Shown piece after piece: positions 36,790-45,829 of a DNA stretch of 64,000 nucleotides (position 1 is its first letter; every line of letters starts with the position of its first letter). A model generated the notes under the pieces. The model saw only the letters and a program-made list of their open reading frames with translations. It made no database searches and had not been told where the DNA came from. Position numbers and translations under genes: made by a program. Source of the DNA: Aquila chrysaetos chrysaetos (Eukaryota; Chordata; Aves; Accipitriformes; Accipitridae); assembly GCF_900496995.4 (NCBI RefSeq), contig NC_044009.1:47476005-47540004 (forward strand). Direction: 5' to 3'.

Positions 36790-39750
36790 CCTTTGATTCT
36801 AATCGAAAGGATTAATTTGATTGAGAATATAAAGTGAGATGATCCTCCCACCCCTTATTTCTTACTGTTTGGTAAAGATGTTATCCTTCTCTCATCCTGC
36901 ATTTTTTCTCCTGATATAGGGTTGGTATTTTAGATAACAATGAGCTCTGAGAGTTTCTGTTTTCTCTACTTATTTGTTTGGAGACTTCATTACATTTTGC
37001 TGCTTTTCATACCAAAGATGTTATTTCCCGAGGAAAACTTAGCTTCAAGACACCCTTTCAGGATAGAGCACAGCTGTCTGATTGTATCTGGGCCTGACAG
37101 ATGCCCACCCTTTCTGCCAAGCTCAACTCTCCTCTTGAAAGAATTACCTTTTTCTGTAATCTTTGCATTTAAAAATGATCTGCATACATATGCTTGGAAA
37201 GTAGGGTTTATTTTAATAATGTGAAGAAAAGACAATCAGATGTTACAGAGAGATGCCGTAACAAGTAGAATTACTTTTATCACTTGCTTATTTCATCACC
37301 CATTTCAGTGTAATTGTCTTATTTATATTGGCTTCTCCTTTGGAAGAACCCATAGCAATTTCCAAATGTTTAATTAAAACCTCACAATGCTACTGTGATG
37401 TGAACGTAGTAAATGAATGAGAGAAGATAAGGCCTTTCTAAAGCAACTGGTATCTTAAGTGTTTTGTTACAGGAACATTTTATCTAGCACCAAAACAGGG
37501 GATACTTTCTTCAGTGCATCATAGTTCACTTGTTTCAGGATGTCAAATCCTTGCAAGACCTAGATTTCTTTGTTTGTTTGTTTGTTTTGTTATTGTTGTT
37601 GGTTTTTTAACATAAATTATTTGCCTCATCTGGCTTCAGAGAGGGTCCACAAAAAGCTCCAGTGACCCAATGACACAACTGAGGGGTCAGGACAGAGAAG
37701 CTGGAGGAAGGACTGCCCTAAATTGGGCTTCTGCTGGGGAAAATGCATGCATGCATGCATCCATCCTGATTTTCAGTTAGGCATAATTTAGGTACCTAAT
37801 TGTAGCACAGCAATTCAGGAGGACCTTTCCTAGTTGCCTAAATTATGATAAATATCTAAATATTCATTAAAACAACAACAAAAACCCCTTTAGTTGCCCA
37901 GCTTATGCCCAGTTGCACCATAGTTCTTGAAGATCTGAGATACCTACCTCTCACCAGAGGCTGCTTGGGAGTCACAAAATAAGACACCAAATACACCTCA
38001 TAGGCACTCCTGCCGGGAGAATGAGGGAAGGTTACAATGATTAGGGCATTGGACCTGTACTTGAACTGGAATTTCTCTTGGCACCACAGAGAATATCCTC
38101 CTTGGTGGGCTACTGGTTATTGTTCTTTATCAATGCCCTCTCTTTCTTCTTCCTCTCCTGGGGAAGCCCGTATTCATTACTGTACAACTTCCAAAGTGGG
38201 ATGAATCTTCAAGGCTTCTGAAACTCTGTATTATGTTGTAATAGCTAGAGGATTTAATGCGAAATAAGACACTGGGCTGCCTGGCTATGTATGTACATCC
38301 AAATTTTGAAAAAGTTTTTGAAGAAATATGTTCAGAGCAGCCAGTTCAGTCCTTCTCCCTATTAAGTAATGGTTTTCTTCCTTAGCTTTCACAAAACTCT
38401 ATGGTATTTTTTATCCTAGTAATAATTTTCTCTTCCTCCCCCACAATCCCCATGTTGATTCTTTAGAAACACTTTTCTTCAAGCTTCAAAGGATTCCTGG
38501 TATAATATATCCCCCAGATCTTTTGCCTTGGCAGCATGCTGTCTATTTTACCTAATTTTATATAAACTCTTTCTCTTAGCCTTGTATTAGCCACTAGCTC
38601 TTACTATCAATCAAGATGTTACTACTCTCTTTTGAAAAGTGGTATTTAGACAGCCGTTTTAGGTTTTATATTTTTTTGTGAGATTCTCTCAACATAATGT
38701 CTAGTGTCTCACAGTGCAACAGGCCAAAACACAGAAAACAGCTTTTTTTGTGGAAGTTGAAAGTGTATTTTGAAAGAACCTAGTAACCAATGGCATCAGA
38801 GTTTTGTGTCTCAGATTTGCAGTGGACTCTTAATTTATGGTTAACTTCTTATGGCTTCTGCGAAATGGCTCATACAGTCTCATATGGAGTTTATGTAAGG
38901 GGGAAGTATGTGACAATGTAAGATTAAGTACAATGATTAAAGATTATTATTCACTATTTGCCTTTGAGGAAGGGCCACAGAAGTTTGTGACAGTGTTAGT
39001 GGGAATCATTTTGATGACTAGAATGTTTTTCCAAAGGGTAAATTTGGCAGAGTTTTAATGTAGTCACTTGACTGAAAAGCTTTTCTTCTTGCAGTGATGT
39101 CGTATTTGCTACCTTAGGTACCACGAGTCCTTCTGGTCATAAGCAAGTAACACCCAAAGAAATTGCTTATGGGGAAACATGTCACTGACTGCTCATGCTA
39201 TGGGCTCCTTCGCTTATGTACTGGCTTGTTTAGCCTGATGCTGGAAACTGCTGAACTTCCACTGGTAAATCAACCTCTTCCCTTCTTCTCCCTCTGTCCT
39301 TCCTCCATCCTTTCCCTCCCTCCAACTCGCCCTGTATTGGGCCCTTACAATGTTGTGCAGGCCCTGAGCAGAGGAACACCCTTGTTCATTTTTCCAAGCT
39401 TTCTACCCACTCTCCTTCTCTACTGCTAATGCACACCAAGCAGCCTAGGGGAAGACGCATAGCTTGCAGATCAAACCCTGCATTTCATGAAAGCACCTAG
39501 GACACATCTGTAGTGCCGGCTTAGAAATCTGAAGCTCAATACATCGAGCTTTGGTAGTGGGAGTGGACGCAGGAGAGATAAGTGGCTTGCGTGTTGGCTG
39601 GATAGCTCAACCTTAAAGTATTAGTGTAGACACTTAGTATGACCTTCTCAGTGCTACAGGAACAGAATGCTGCCTCCAAAACATAACTGGTCCATGGTTA
39701 ATGGTTTAAAAGCTACTGGTCTTATGCAACCATTCTGGCAGCCCTGTAGC
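36790..39750. other. Intergenic DNA, no gene seen
   Basis: There are (GTTT)n near 37570-37595 and GCATGCATGCATGCATCC near 37746. No coding evidence is present. Confidence 0.55.
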
Positions 39751-39770
39751 ATGTATGTACGTACATACAT
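39751..39770. repeat. Perfect 20-bp palindrome of GTAC/ATAC type
   Basis: ATGTATGTAC is followed directly by its exact reverse complement. A partial second copy (GTACATACATA) follows at about 39778. It is probably a microsatellite by-product. Confidence 0.8.
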
Positions 39771-42700
39771 ATAGGCTGTACATACATACCTAACACACTT
39801 ATATATGCTGTTGAAATCTTGTATAGATAGATTTGAAAAAGGTAAAGAAAAGGATTAAATACTTGTGTCTTAACTGAGATGGCTACAGCAGAGAACTACC
39901 ACCTTAGTGTTCATAGTTTATTGTTTAGTAACAAAAATACTGTTTAATTTAGCAAATATAAGCACATTTTGCAAACAAATACAGACTTTTGTAAAGAAGC
40001 AGATTTTCCAAGAAGGTATTAGAAAGGAAACTTCCATTTTGTAGAACAGAACTGAAAATAGTAGCTAACATATGGAAGTACTTTGACTTACATTACGATT
40101 AATTCATAAATAACCAAGAACTATGTTCAAATACTTCTTTAAACTTAACCAGTAAAATCAAACAACATGATTTATTCGTTTTGCTTGATGCTGTTTTTAT
40201 ATTGTGATGTAGCAGGCTACGTACAATGATTTATAGAAAGTATTATGCTTGGAATATTTTAACAATCATTTAATAGGATCTAAGATCAAATGGTGTATAT
40301 CTCACCGTTTCTGCTTTATTCATGCATCATGTAAATTGAATTGCCAAGTGTTTACAGAAAAACAAAGATGGGACTGGCATTAGGCATGCCTCTGTTCATA
40401 CATACAGAACAGAATGCACTTACAAATATGTCAAAAAACCAATGTCTTCAGCAGAAGAAGTGGGTCCTCAGCACTTCCAGAAAAACTCACATCATTCCAA
40501 TGCCTGACCATCAAGTAAGGTACTTGCTCTTAGATACCCTCAAAGTTTTGGATTATAAATATATATTTGTTCATGCCATGAACAATGCCTCTCCAAGAAA
40601 TGATTAAAAAAATAGAACTGATAAGACACACAACCTCATACAGTAAAAATTCAATAACATACCTAATGATGAGTGAGCTCTTTATATGTGGAATCTGAGC
40701 ACTCAATTCGTCTGTGTCTCTAGAAATTAAATTCTTTTTCCCCAGGTTTATAGAAAACCCATTACACAGTAACAGCTCAATCCTGTATCTTTTTCTGCTC
40801 CTGGGGGTAGAGAAGTTTTACATTATAAATAAACTTCAGCAAACGTAAGGATCTGTCCCCACTTGTCCCCATTTAAATACATAGTGTTACAGATATATAA
40901 ATGCAGGCTTGCGGTCTGTTCCTCAGAGAAATCACTGTCATAATTGTTTTGGATAGATATTATCTGTCTATACCATGAATATTTGGGCCACAGTGCTCTG
41001 GGGCCTAATTTCTGCCACGATCAATCAGTGTTACTGAAATTCCAATATTATTTAGTAATTGAAACCCTGAGCATTATACCAAAATCTTAAAGCCCAGTTG
41101 AATTCAACCGTTTATCCTGAGTAAAGAGAGAAGAATTTAATGCTACACTGAGCCACATTAAACAGAAGAGATGGCCAAGTCGTAACAGCCGGCTCCTGCT
41201 TTTGTCATTGAAAACCATTTTGTATAAATGTTATACAAAACCAGGGAGATAAAATCCCATTTAAAGTGAGAACACCAAATTCCTGTAGGATTGTGCAAAT
41301 TATTCATAAGTTTCAAGTCATGAGCTTTCAGCTAATACTATGGTGCAGAAGTGGACCTCACTTTTTTATACTCATTTCTTTTAATAACTAAGTGTAGAGA
41401 TATCCTATTAAATCAAAATATGCTGCATTTGCCAAGAACTAAGCTTAAAACTCTTAAAACTGCAACAGTCACAACATTTTGAAAACCTGAAATAATTAAT
41501 TCTATTGTCTTTCTTACGAATTGCAAAATTCAGAGCATACTCAATGCAAAATTTTCCTAAAATTGATTGAAACTGCTTTTTTTTTTTTTTTTTGCCATTT
41601 TAGGGTATCATACTGAATGATACAGCTAAATGAATAGATTAGTATTAATTATCTGTAAGGCAGGTCAGAGTCTTTGGTTTAATGTGTACATAAGAATGTA
41701 GAGCTCAACTGTAAGATCAGCTTTAATGATAAAGTAAATAACTTTTTAAAAGACAAACTTTTTCAAATTAATTTAAAAAAAAGCCACGAAAACACGTTTG
41801 TAGAAGTCTATACCCTCATGCAGATGCCAACTGAATACAAAAATTAAAAAGCACTTTGTATAAAGCTGTAAAGAGTTCCAGCTTCACAAATCAGTGCCAA
41901 AGCAAAACAAAGATCATAACCTGGCAGCAATTTAAAGTTCCCTATTAAAAAAACCCAACATACAAACCTTCTAAAAACAACAAACTCTTCTCAATCCAGG
42001 AAAATACAGCCTGTAGCTTTTAGTAAGCGAATAGAGTGACACGATGTGGGATCGCCGGAACTCTGCTTTGGTATTTTTCTTGATTAGGATTTAAAAGAGA
42101 AGTTTATTGCTGGTTCTGTAGGCACAACAGATTTTTCCTCATTGTGATAAAGGAAAGGTGGTCAGTGTGTGTTGTGGAGGGGAGAAGGAAAACTAAAAAT
42201 GTGAAGTTGCATGAGCAATATACCAAGATCTTGTTCTTGCTAAGTTCTTCATAATAAATGCCAGAATTTGCTTTGCACTTATTTAGGGGAGGAGGAGAAA
42301 ATTCTATACAGAAAGTAAAGTGAGCAGCGCAGTGCTGCTTCTTCAGTCCTCACATTTGGCTAAAGCAGCAAGGCTGGCCAGGAGAACTGAACAGATGGCA
42401 TCAGGGCAGAAAAAAAGACAAGTATTCTTCGCAGCACTTCTCAGAGTGGTACAGTTACCAAGCTTTTCAAGAATACTGAGTGCCTCCCAAAGTAACAAGT
42501 TAAGATTAATTAAGGCCTAATTAAATATAACTAACTAGGAAAAACATTGCAAAATTAAACTATCTATATATTTTTTGAAAATCCACCATTACTGGGGTTT
42601 AAGATTTTAGCCTGCTGCTTCACTAATGTCCAAAACTGAAAACATAACATGCATATTTGCTTTTTAGACTTACTTCTAGGAAAAAAAAAAAGTATACAAG

Positions 42701-42880
42701 TTAATAAACTGAGGGGAGATAGATGACATCAGTGATGTACAGGCACAGTTTGGGAATGACCTGGGTGACGGGTCAATGTAGAGAGCCCTTGGGAAACCCT
42801 CCCTGCCCTGTGTTTGCCAGACAGATTTAGGAATATCCCATGCTATTTAAAGGACTGGCACGACTCACGCCGTTAATAAG
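39771..42880. other. Intergenic DNA left of gene B's island
   Basis: AT-rich with few simple repeats apart from a T17 run at 41577-41593. A perfect short hairpin is listed separately. On the minus strand an AATAAA at 42108-42103 could serve gene B if its 3' untranslated region is about 1.4 kb, but nothing else supports that. No other gene is seen. Confidence 0.5.
41218..41240. repeat. Perfect hairpin: 10-bp arms, 3-base loop
   Basis: TTTTGTATAA, loop ATG, then TTATACAAAA. All ten pairs match. It could form a cruciform in DNA or a short stem in RNA. The AT-rich stem has low stability, and chance cannot be excluded. Confidence 0.7.
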
Positions 42881-43515
42881 AAAAGAGCATCGCTTACGCA
42901 GCACTCCTCCACTTTCCTCTCCTGTCCTGGCTACATCCCGTGTCGATGCGCTGCCGCGCCTGTGCGCGCAGCGAACGGCGGCGCTTTCGCTGGAAGTTTC
43001 CCCGCTTTCTGTGAACACCTTAAAAATAATCTCCCAGCATCGTTCAAACCTCTCGAGCATGTCAGCTGTCGGTATCGGCCCCCCACCCCAAGAATTAGCG
43101 TGCAGCTGGAGGAGTGGGCGGCCGCGCTGCGTGCGGCCCAAGCTGGACCGAAGGCGTAGAGCACGATGTGTTCGTGACAGCTTCCCCCGGCAGGAGACAC
43201 TGCGTGTTTGGAAGTTCAAGTTTCACCATGTGACACAGGTTTAGGAGAGACCAGGGTCAGGGCTCGGCTGCTTCGGTTTAACGTTTCTCGCCCTAAAATA
43301 GCTGCCGCGGCAGGTGCAACCGTCTCAACAGCGTTCGATTTCATTTGCGAAATACCCTGAATAAACCCGTCACAATGCGAAACGAAGCGCCCGGGCTTCA
43401 GAAGTAGCTCTTTTAGGACTGCGTTATTTAAGGTAAACATAGAGCAGGATTGCGGCGACGTTACCCGGAGCAGTCGTCCAGTCCGCGCAAGGTCGGCGGG
43501 AGATTCTCAGCTGAC

Positions 43516-43566
43516 TCAGTGTCCGCTTAAGGCCGGACCAGACAGCGGTTTCTCTCCTTCTCGGTG
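43516..43566 (-). CDS. Gene B, probable second and last coding exon
   Basis: On the minus strand a strong acceptor (branch-like CCTGACC, pyrimidine-rich GTGCTTTACCCCTC, then GTACAG) is followed by [16 protein letters not shown] and a TGA stop at 43518-43516. The exon joins exon 1 in phase 0. A short, basic and polar C-terminal exon is what SCX and TCF15 have after their conserved intron. The reading frame is the same as exon 1's even without splicing. The acceptor and branch site are seen; use of this exon is inferred. Confidence 0.55.
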   Translation of the reverse strand, partial: HREGEKPLSGPALSGH

Positions 43567-43728
43567 CTGTACGAGGGGTAAAGCACAGGTCAGGCGACAC
43601 CGAGGGCGCCCCGGAACCCTCGGGTGGGACGATCCCAAACCCTCGGCCGAGGCCGATAACCACCCTCCGCCGGACACCACCACCCCCGTGCCCGAGGAGA
43701 GGCGGCCGGCCGCCGGCCCCTTCCTTAC
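43567..43728 (-). other. Gene B intron, 162 bp, in frame and free of stop codons
   Basis: It starts GTAAGG and ends ACAG. The length is a multiple of three, and the exon frame stays open right through, so retained and spliced transcripts would end at the same stop codon and differ by 54 residues. The intron position, directly after the CTFCLS motif, agrees with that in SCX and TCF15. Confidence 0.6.
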
Positions 43729-44122
43729 CCGCTGCCGCTGGTCGCTGAGGCAGAAGGTGCAGATGGGCCGCGGCGCGCCGGCGCCCGGCGGCGGGCAGGG
43801 CGGCGGGCAGGGCTGGGCAGCGGCCGCTCCCTCGGCCTGCCGCCGCTGCTGCAGCAGCAGCACGTTGGCCAGGTGCGAGATGTAGCTGGCGGCCAAGCGC
43901 AGCGTCTCCACCTTGGAGAGCCGGCGGTCGGCCGGCCGGGTGGGGATGAGCCGGCGGAGGGCGCCGAAGGCCGTGTTAACGCTGTGCGTGCGGTCCCGCT
44001 CCCGGGCGTTCGCCGCCGCCCGCCGTCCCCCCCCCGCCGCCGCCGCCGCCGCCGCTGCCTCCCCGTCGCCGCCCGCTCCCGCCGCCCGCTCCCGCCGCCG
44101 CCGCCCCCCCGGCGGCCTTCAT
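43729..44122 (-). CDS. Gene B, first coding exon: bHLH transcription factor of the scleraxis/paraxis (SCX/TCF15) family
   Basis: The minus-strand frame encodes, in order, a Gly/Arg/Ala-rich segment, the basic region [20 protein letters not shown] from about 44025, helix 1 with ALRRLIP, a loop TRPADRR, helix 2 [20 protein letters not shown] (to about 43846), a Pro/Cys-rich linker and [13 protein letters not shown] next to the donor at 43728. The ERDR basic region, the SVNTAF core and the CTFCLS motif are diagnostic of the SCX/TCF15 family: nuclear factors that dimerise with class I E-proteins, bind E-boxes and act in somite and tendon development. Compared with those proteins it has GALRR for TALRT, TRPADRR for TEPxDRK, VET for IET and QQRRQ after helix 2, so it looks like a separate paralogue. 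The acidic N-terminal region of the family is absent. The ATG at 44122-44120 is one base out of frame with the bHLH: the exon is 394 bases, and a run of nine G at 44035-44027 lies between. The bHLH frame itself has a TGA at 44121-44119 and no ATG before the basic region. Assembly error, a non-ATG start or an upstream exon are possible. Family call 0.9, exon start 0.4. Confidence 0.85.
44027..44060. repeat. C9 run and (CCG)n in gene B exon 1
   Basis: Nine C on the plus strand followed by about seven GCC/CCG triplets, which read as poly-Ala or poly-Gly on the coding strand depending on frame. It is the probable site of the frame break between the ATG at 44122 and the bHLH domain. Confidence 0.85.
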
Positions 44123-44162
44123 GGCGCCTGCCGCCGCCCCGCCGCCGCCGCCGCCCCATGAC

Positions 44163-44169
44163 TTTTATG
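44163..44169 (-). promoter_or_regulatory. TATA-like box of gene B
   Basis: CATAAAAG on the minus strand, the only AT-rich patch in the surrounding GC-rich sequence. A start site 25-30 bases downstream (about 44135-44140) would leave a leader of only about 15 bases before the ATG at 44122. A second, upstream ATG at 44159-44157 lies in a different frame. Confidence 0.4.
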
Positions 44170-44649
44170 CGCGGCAGGTGCCGCATCGCCCCTGCTCACG
44201 GCGGTGGCGGCGGCCGCCGCGGCCCCGTGTCCCGCCGGCGGCGCGGCGGGTCGTGCTTGGCGCGGGTGCTGCTTTTAGCCGGCGGCCGCCGCACCTGTCG
44301 CCGCGACCGCGACGGGCCCCTGCGCTCGACCCGGCCCCGGCTCCCGCGGAAATCCCCGGCTCTCCTCCGCCTCCCCGCTGCCGGGGTTGGGGGGGGGGAC
44401 GGACACGGGGGGACACGGGGTCCAGGCGCAGTTCCCCCGCGGCCGTCAGCGTGGGCAGCCCTCGGTCCCTTCGCTGGGTGCACGGACTTTCACGGTTCTT
44501 GCCAATTCTGCGCTCCCCTGCGCTGTTCCAGCTGTGCGTGTGTGCCCTACGCGCGGTTATACGGGTTAGCTGGAGCGGGCTCGTAGAAAGAAGCGCGGGG
44601 GTGCGTTTCATCGCCAGCCCCGGCTAACGCTAGGCGCGCATACAAATCC

Positions 44650-45750
44650 GATTTCTTACCCTGTTCAGAATGCGCGCCTACCTCAGCCGTTTCTTAAAAT
44701 TAAAAGGTCATCAGAAGCACTACTCGATTACACTGCTTTTCGCCATAAAAACTTGACAGCCTGTCTGCGCTCAGAAACTCGTGAAAGGTCGTGGTGCGGG
44801 TTTTCTCAAATGACTCATCTCTACCTGATTAAGCAGCCTTGACCGACCGGGTTTTTTTATGGTCCCAAAAGCTTCTTCGTGGTGGTGGTGGTGTCTAAAT
44901 ATTAGTTCTTCTTCCCAAATCGGGGCTGGATTAGCAGAGCCGTATCTCTTTAATCATGGGTGCACACACTTAGGATAGACAGCTGCTTTGACATACTTGG
45001 CTGGGAATCATGCCCTCTCAAAATACATCTAGTACCCACAGGCAGGGCCACATCTATGCACTACGTTCATCTGCCGGAATGGCAAAGCGCCGGTTTAGGT
45101 TTGTCGCACCTTTGCCTTGGGCAGAGGTTGTAGGCAAAAATGGACAAGCGGCTCTGTCTGTCAGCCGATTGCAAGTGTACCATACCATGGCGTATTAACG
45201 AGCAAAACTTCTTTAATGTGATTTATATTTATACTACTTGGGAGAGAGAGGGGAAAAGGTTTTTGATTTCCCATCGAGCGATGTTTTTGAGATTTTTTTG
45301 TGATTTCCATAATGAAATGTTGATGCAATAACCTTAGCATCAGGTTGAGGTTCTTTGATAGCAAAGGCTGCAGAAATACGAGGCTGGATGGGCGGGTGTC
45401 TGCCGTGCCATTGATCCAAAGGAGTTCCTTTGGGCTGCAGAGCAGGATGTGGCCCTTCATCATCAGATGCTGGGGAAAGCTGTGCTCAAAATCATGCAAG
45501 CAATAGTTTTCCCTAGGCTATGTGAATATAACTGTACCCTACTTCCATAGTGTTAAAAGCTCTATCTTCTGTCTGCTTAACCTTTTAAAAAGTAAATGAT
45601 CTAGAAAGTTCTGAAGTTGAAGTTCAATACTTAGAAGTGCTGCTTTTAGTTTACTGAGAAATCAAGTTCCCAGGTAAGCTTGCACTGTCTTCCATGTGGG
45701 TTTCTCCCATTTAGTCACATACAGCATTTCCAGAGTGAAATTCGAGCTCA
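44650..45750. other. Upstream flank of gene B, nothing certain
   Basis: Composition falls back to average. There is a short GTG repeat near 44880-44892. Proximal enhancers of gene B would be expected here, but no particular site can be named. Confidence 0.4.
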
Positions 45751-45820
45751 GTTGAAGTCAATGACAAAACTCCCATTGACTTTAATGGAGGCAGGATTTC
45801 ACCCTTGATATGTTCTGGTA
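45720..45820. repeat. Probable ancient amniote repeat fragment with inverted TTGACTTCAATGG-type motif
   Basis: TTGAAGTCAATG (45752-45763) and CATTGACTTTAA (45774-45785) form a near-perfect 12-bp inverted repeat with a 10-base loop, followed by GGCAGGATTTCACCC. I recognise this wording from old interspersed repeats of amniotes, but cannot name the family. A weaker relative (CCTGCAGGTCACACTGACTTC) is near 46896. Confidence 0.5.
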
Positions 45821-45829
45821 GCTGAGCAG

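Larger units (their letters stand above)
42880..44650. promoter_or_regulatory. CpG island containing gene B
   Basis: About 1.8 kb of CpG-dense DNA covering gene B's coding exons, intron, promoter and downstream part. The GC peak is at 43680-44420 with many CCG/GGC triplets. Long open frames here on the plus strand, including one of 237 codons, are antisense shadows. Confidence 0.85.

Noticed and set aside
38480..38560. CR1-like wording (ATATCCCCCAGATCTTTTGCC)
   Set aside because: Only about 20 bases resemble CR1, with no match in the flanks. It is too short to call.
42827..43219. Alternative second exon for gene B, with LSRTHRALRLRSSLG resembling the end of scleraxis
   Set aside because: The upstream sequence has a poor pyrimidine tract and no branch-like site. 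The acceptor at 43567-43569 is much better and gives a short C-terminus directly.
43516..44122. Assignment of gene B to TCF21, musculin, HAND or TCF23/24
   Set aside because: Those families have different basic regions and loops (such as the NARERARMRVLSKAF type) and lack the CTFCLS motif.
43725..44186. Minus-strand 153-codon open frame beginning with an ATG at 44186
   Set aside because: It runs through the bHLH exon in the wrong frame and gives no bHLH residues. The domain is in another frame.
43873..44627. Plus-strand open frames of 168 and 237 codons over gene B
   Set aside because: They are antisense to the bHLH exon and its promoter and have low-complexity composition. The minus-strand frame carries the recognisable domain.
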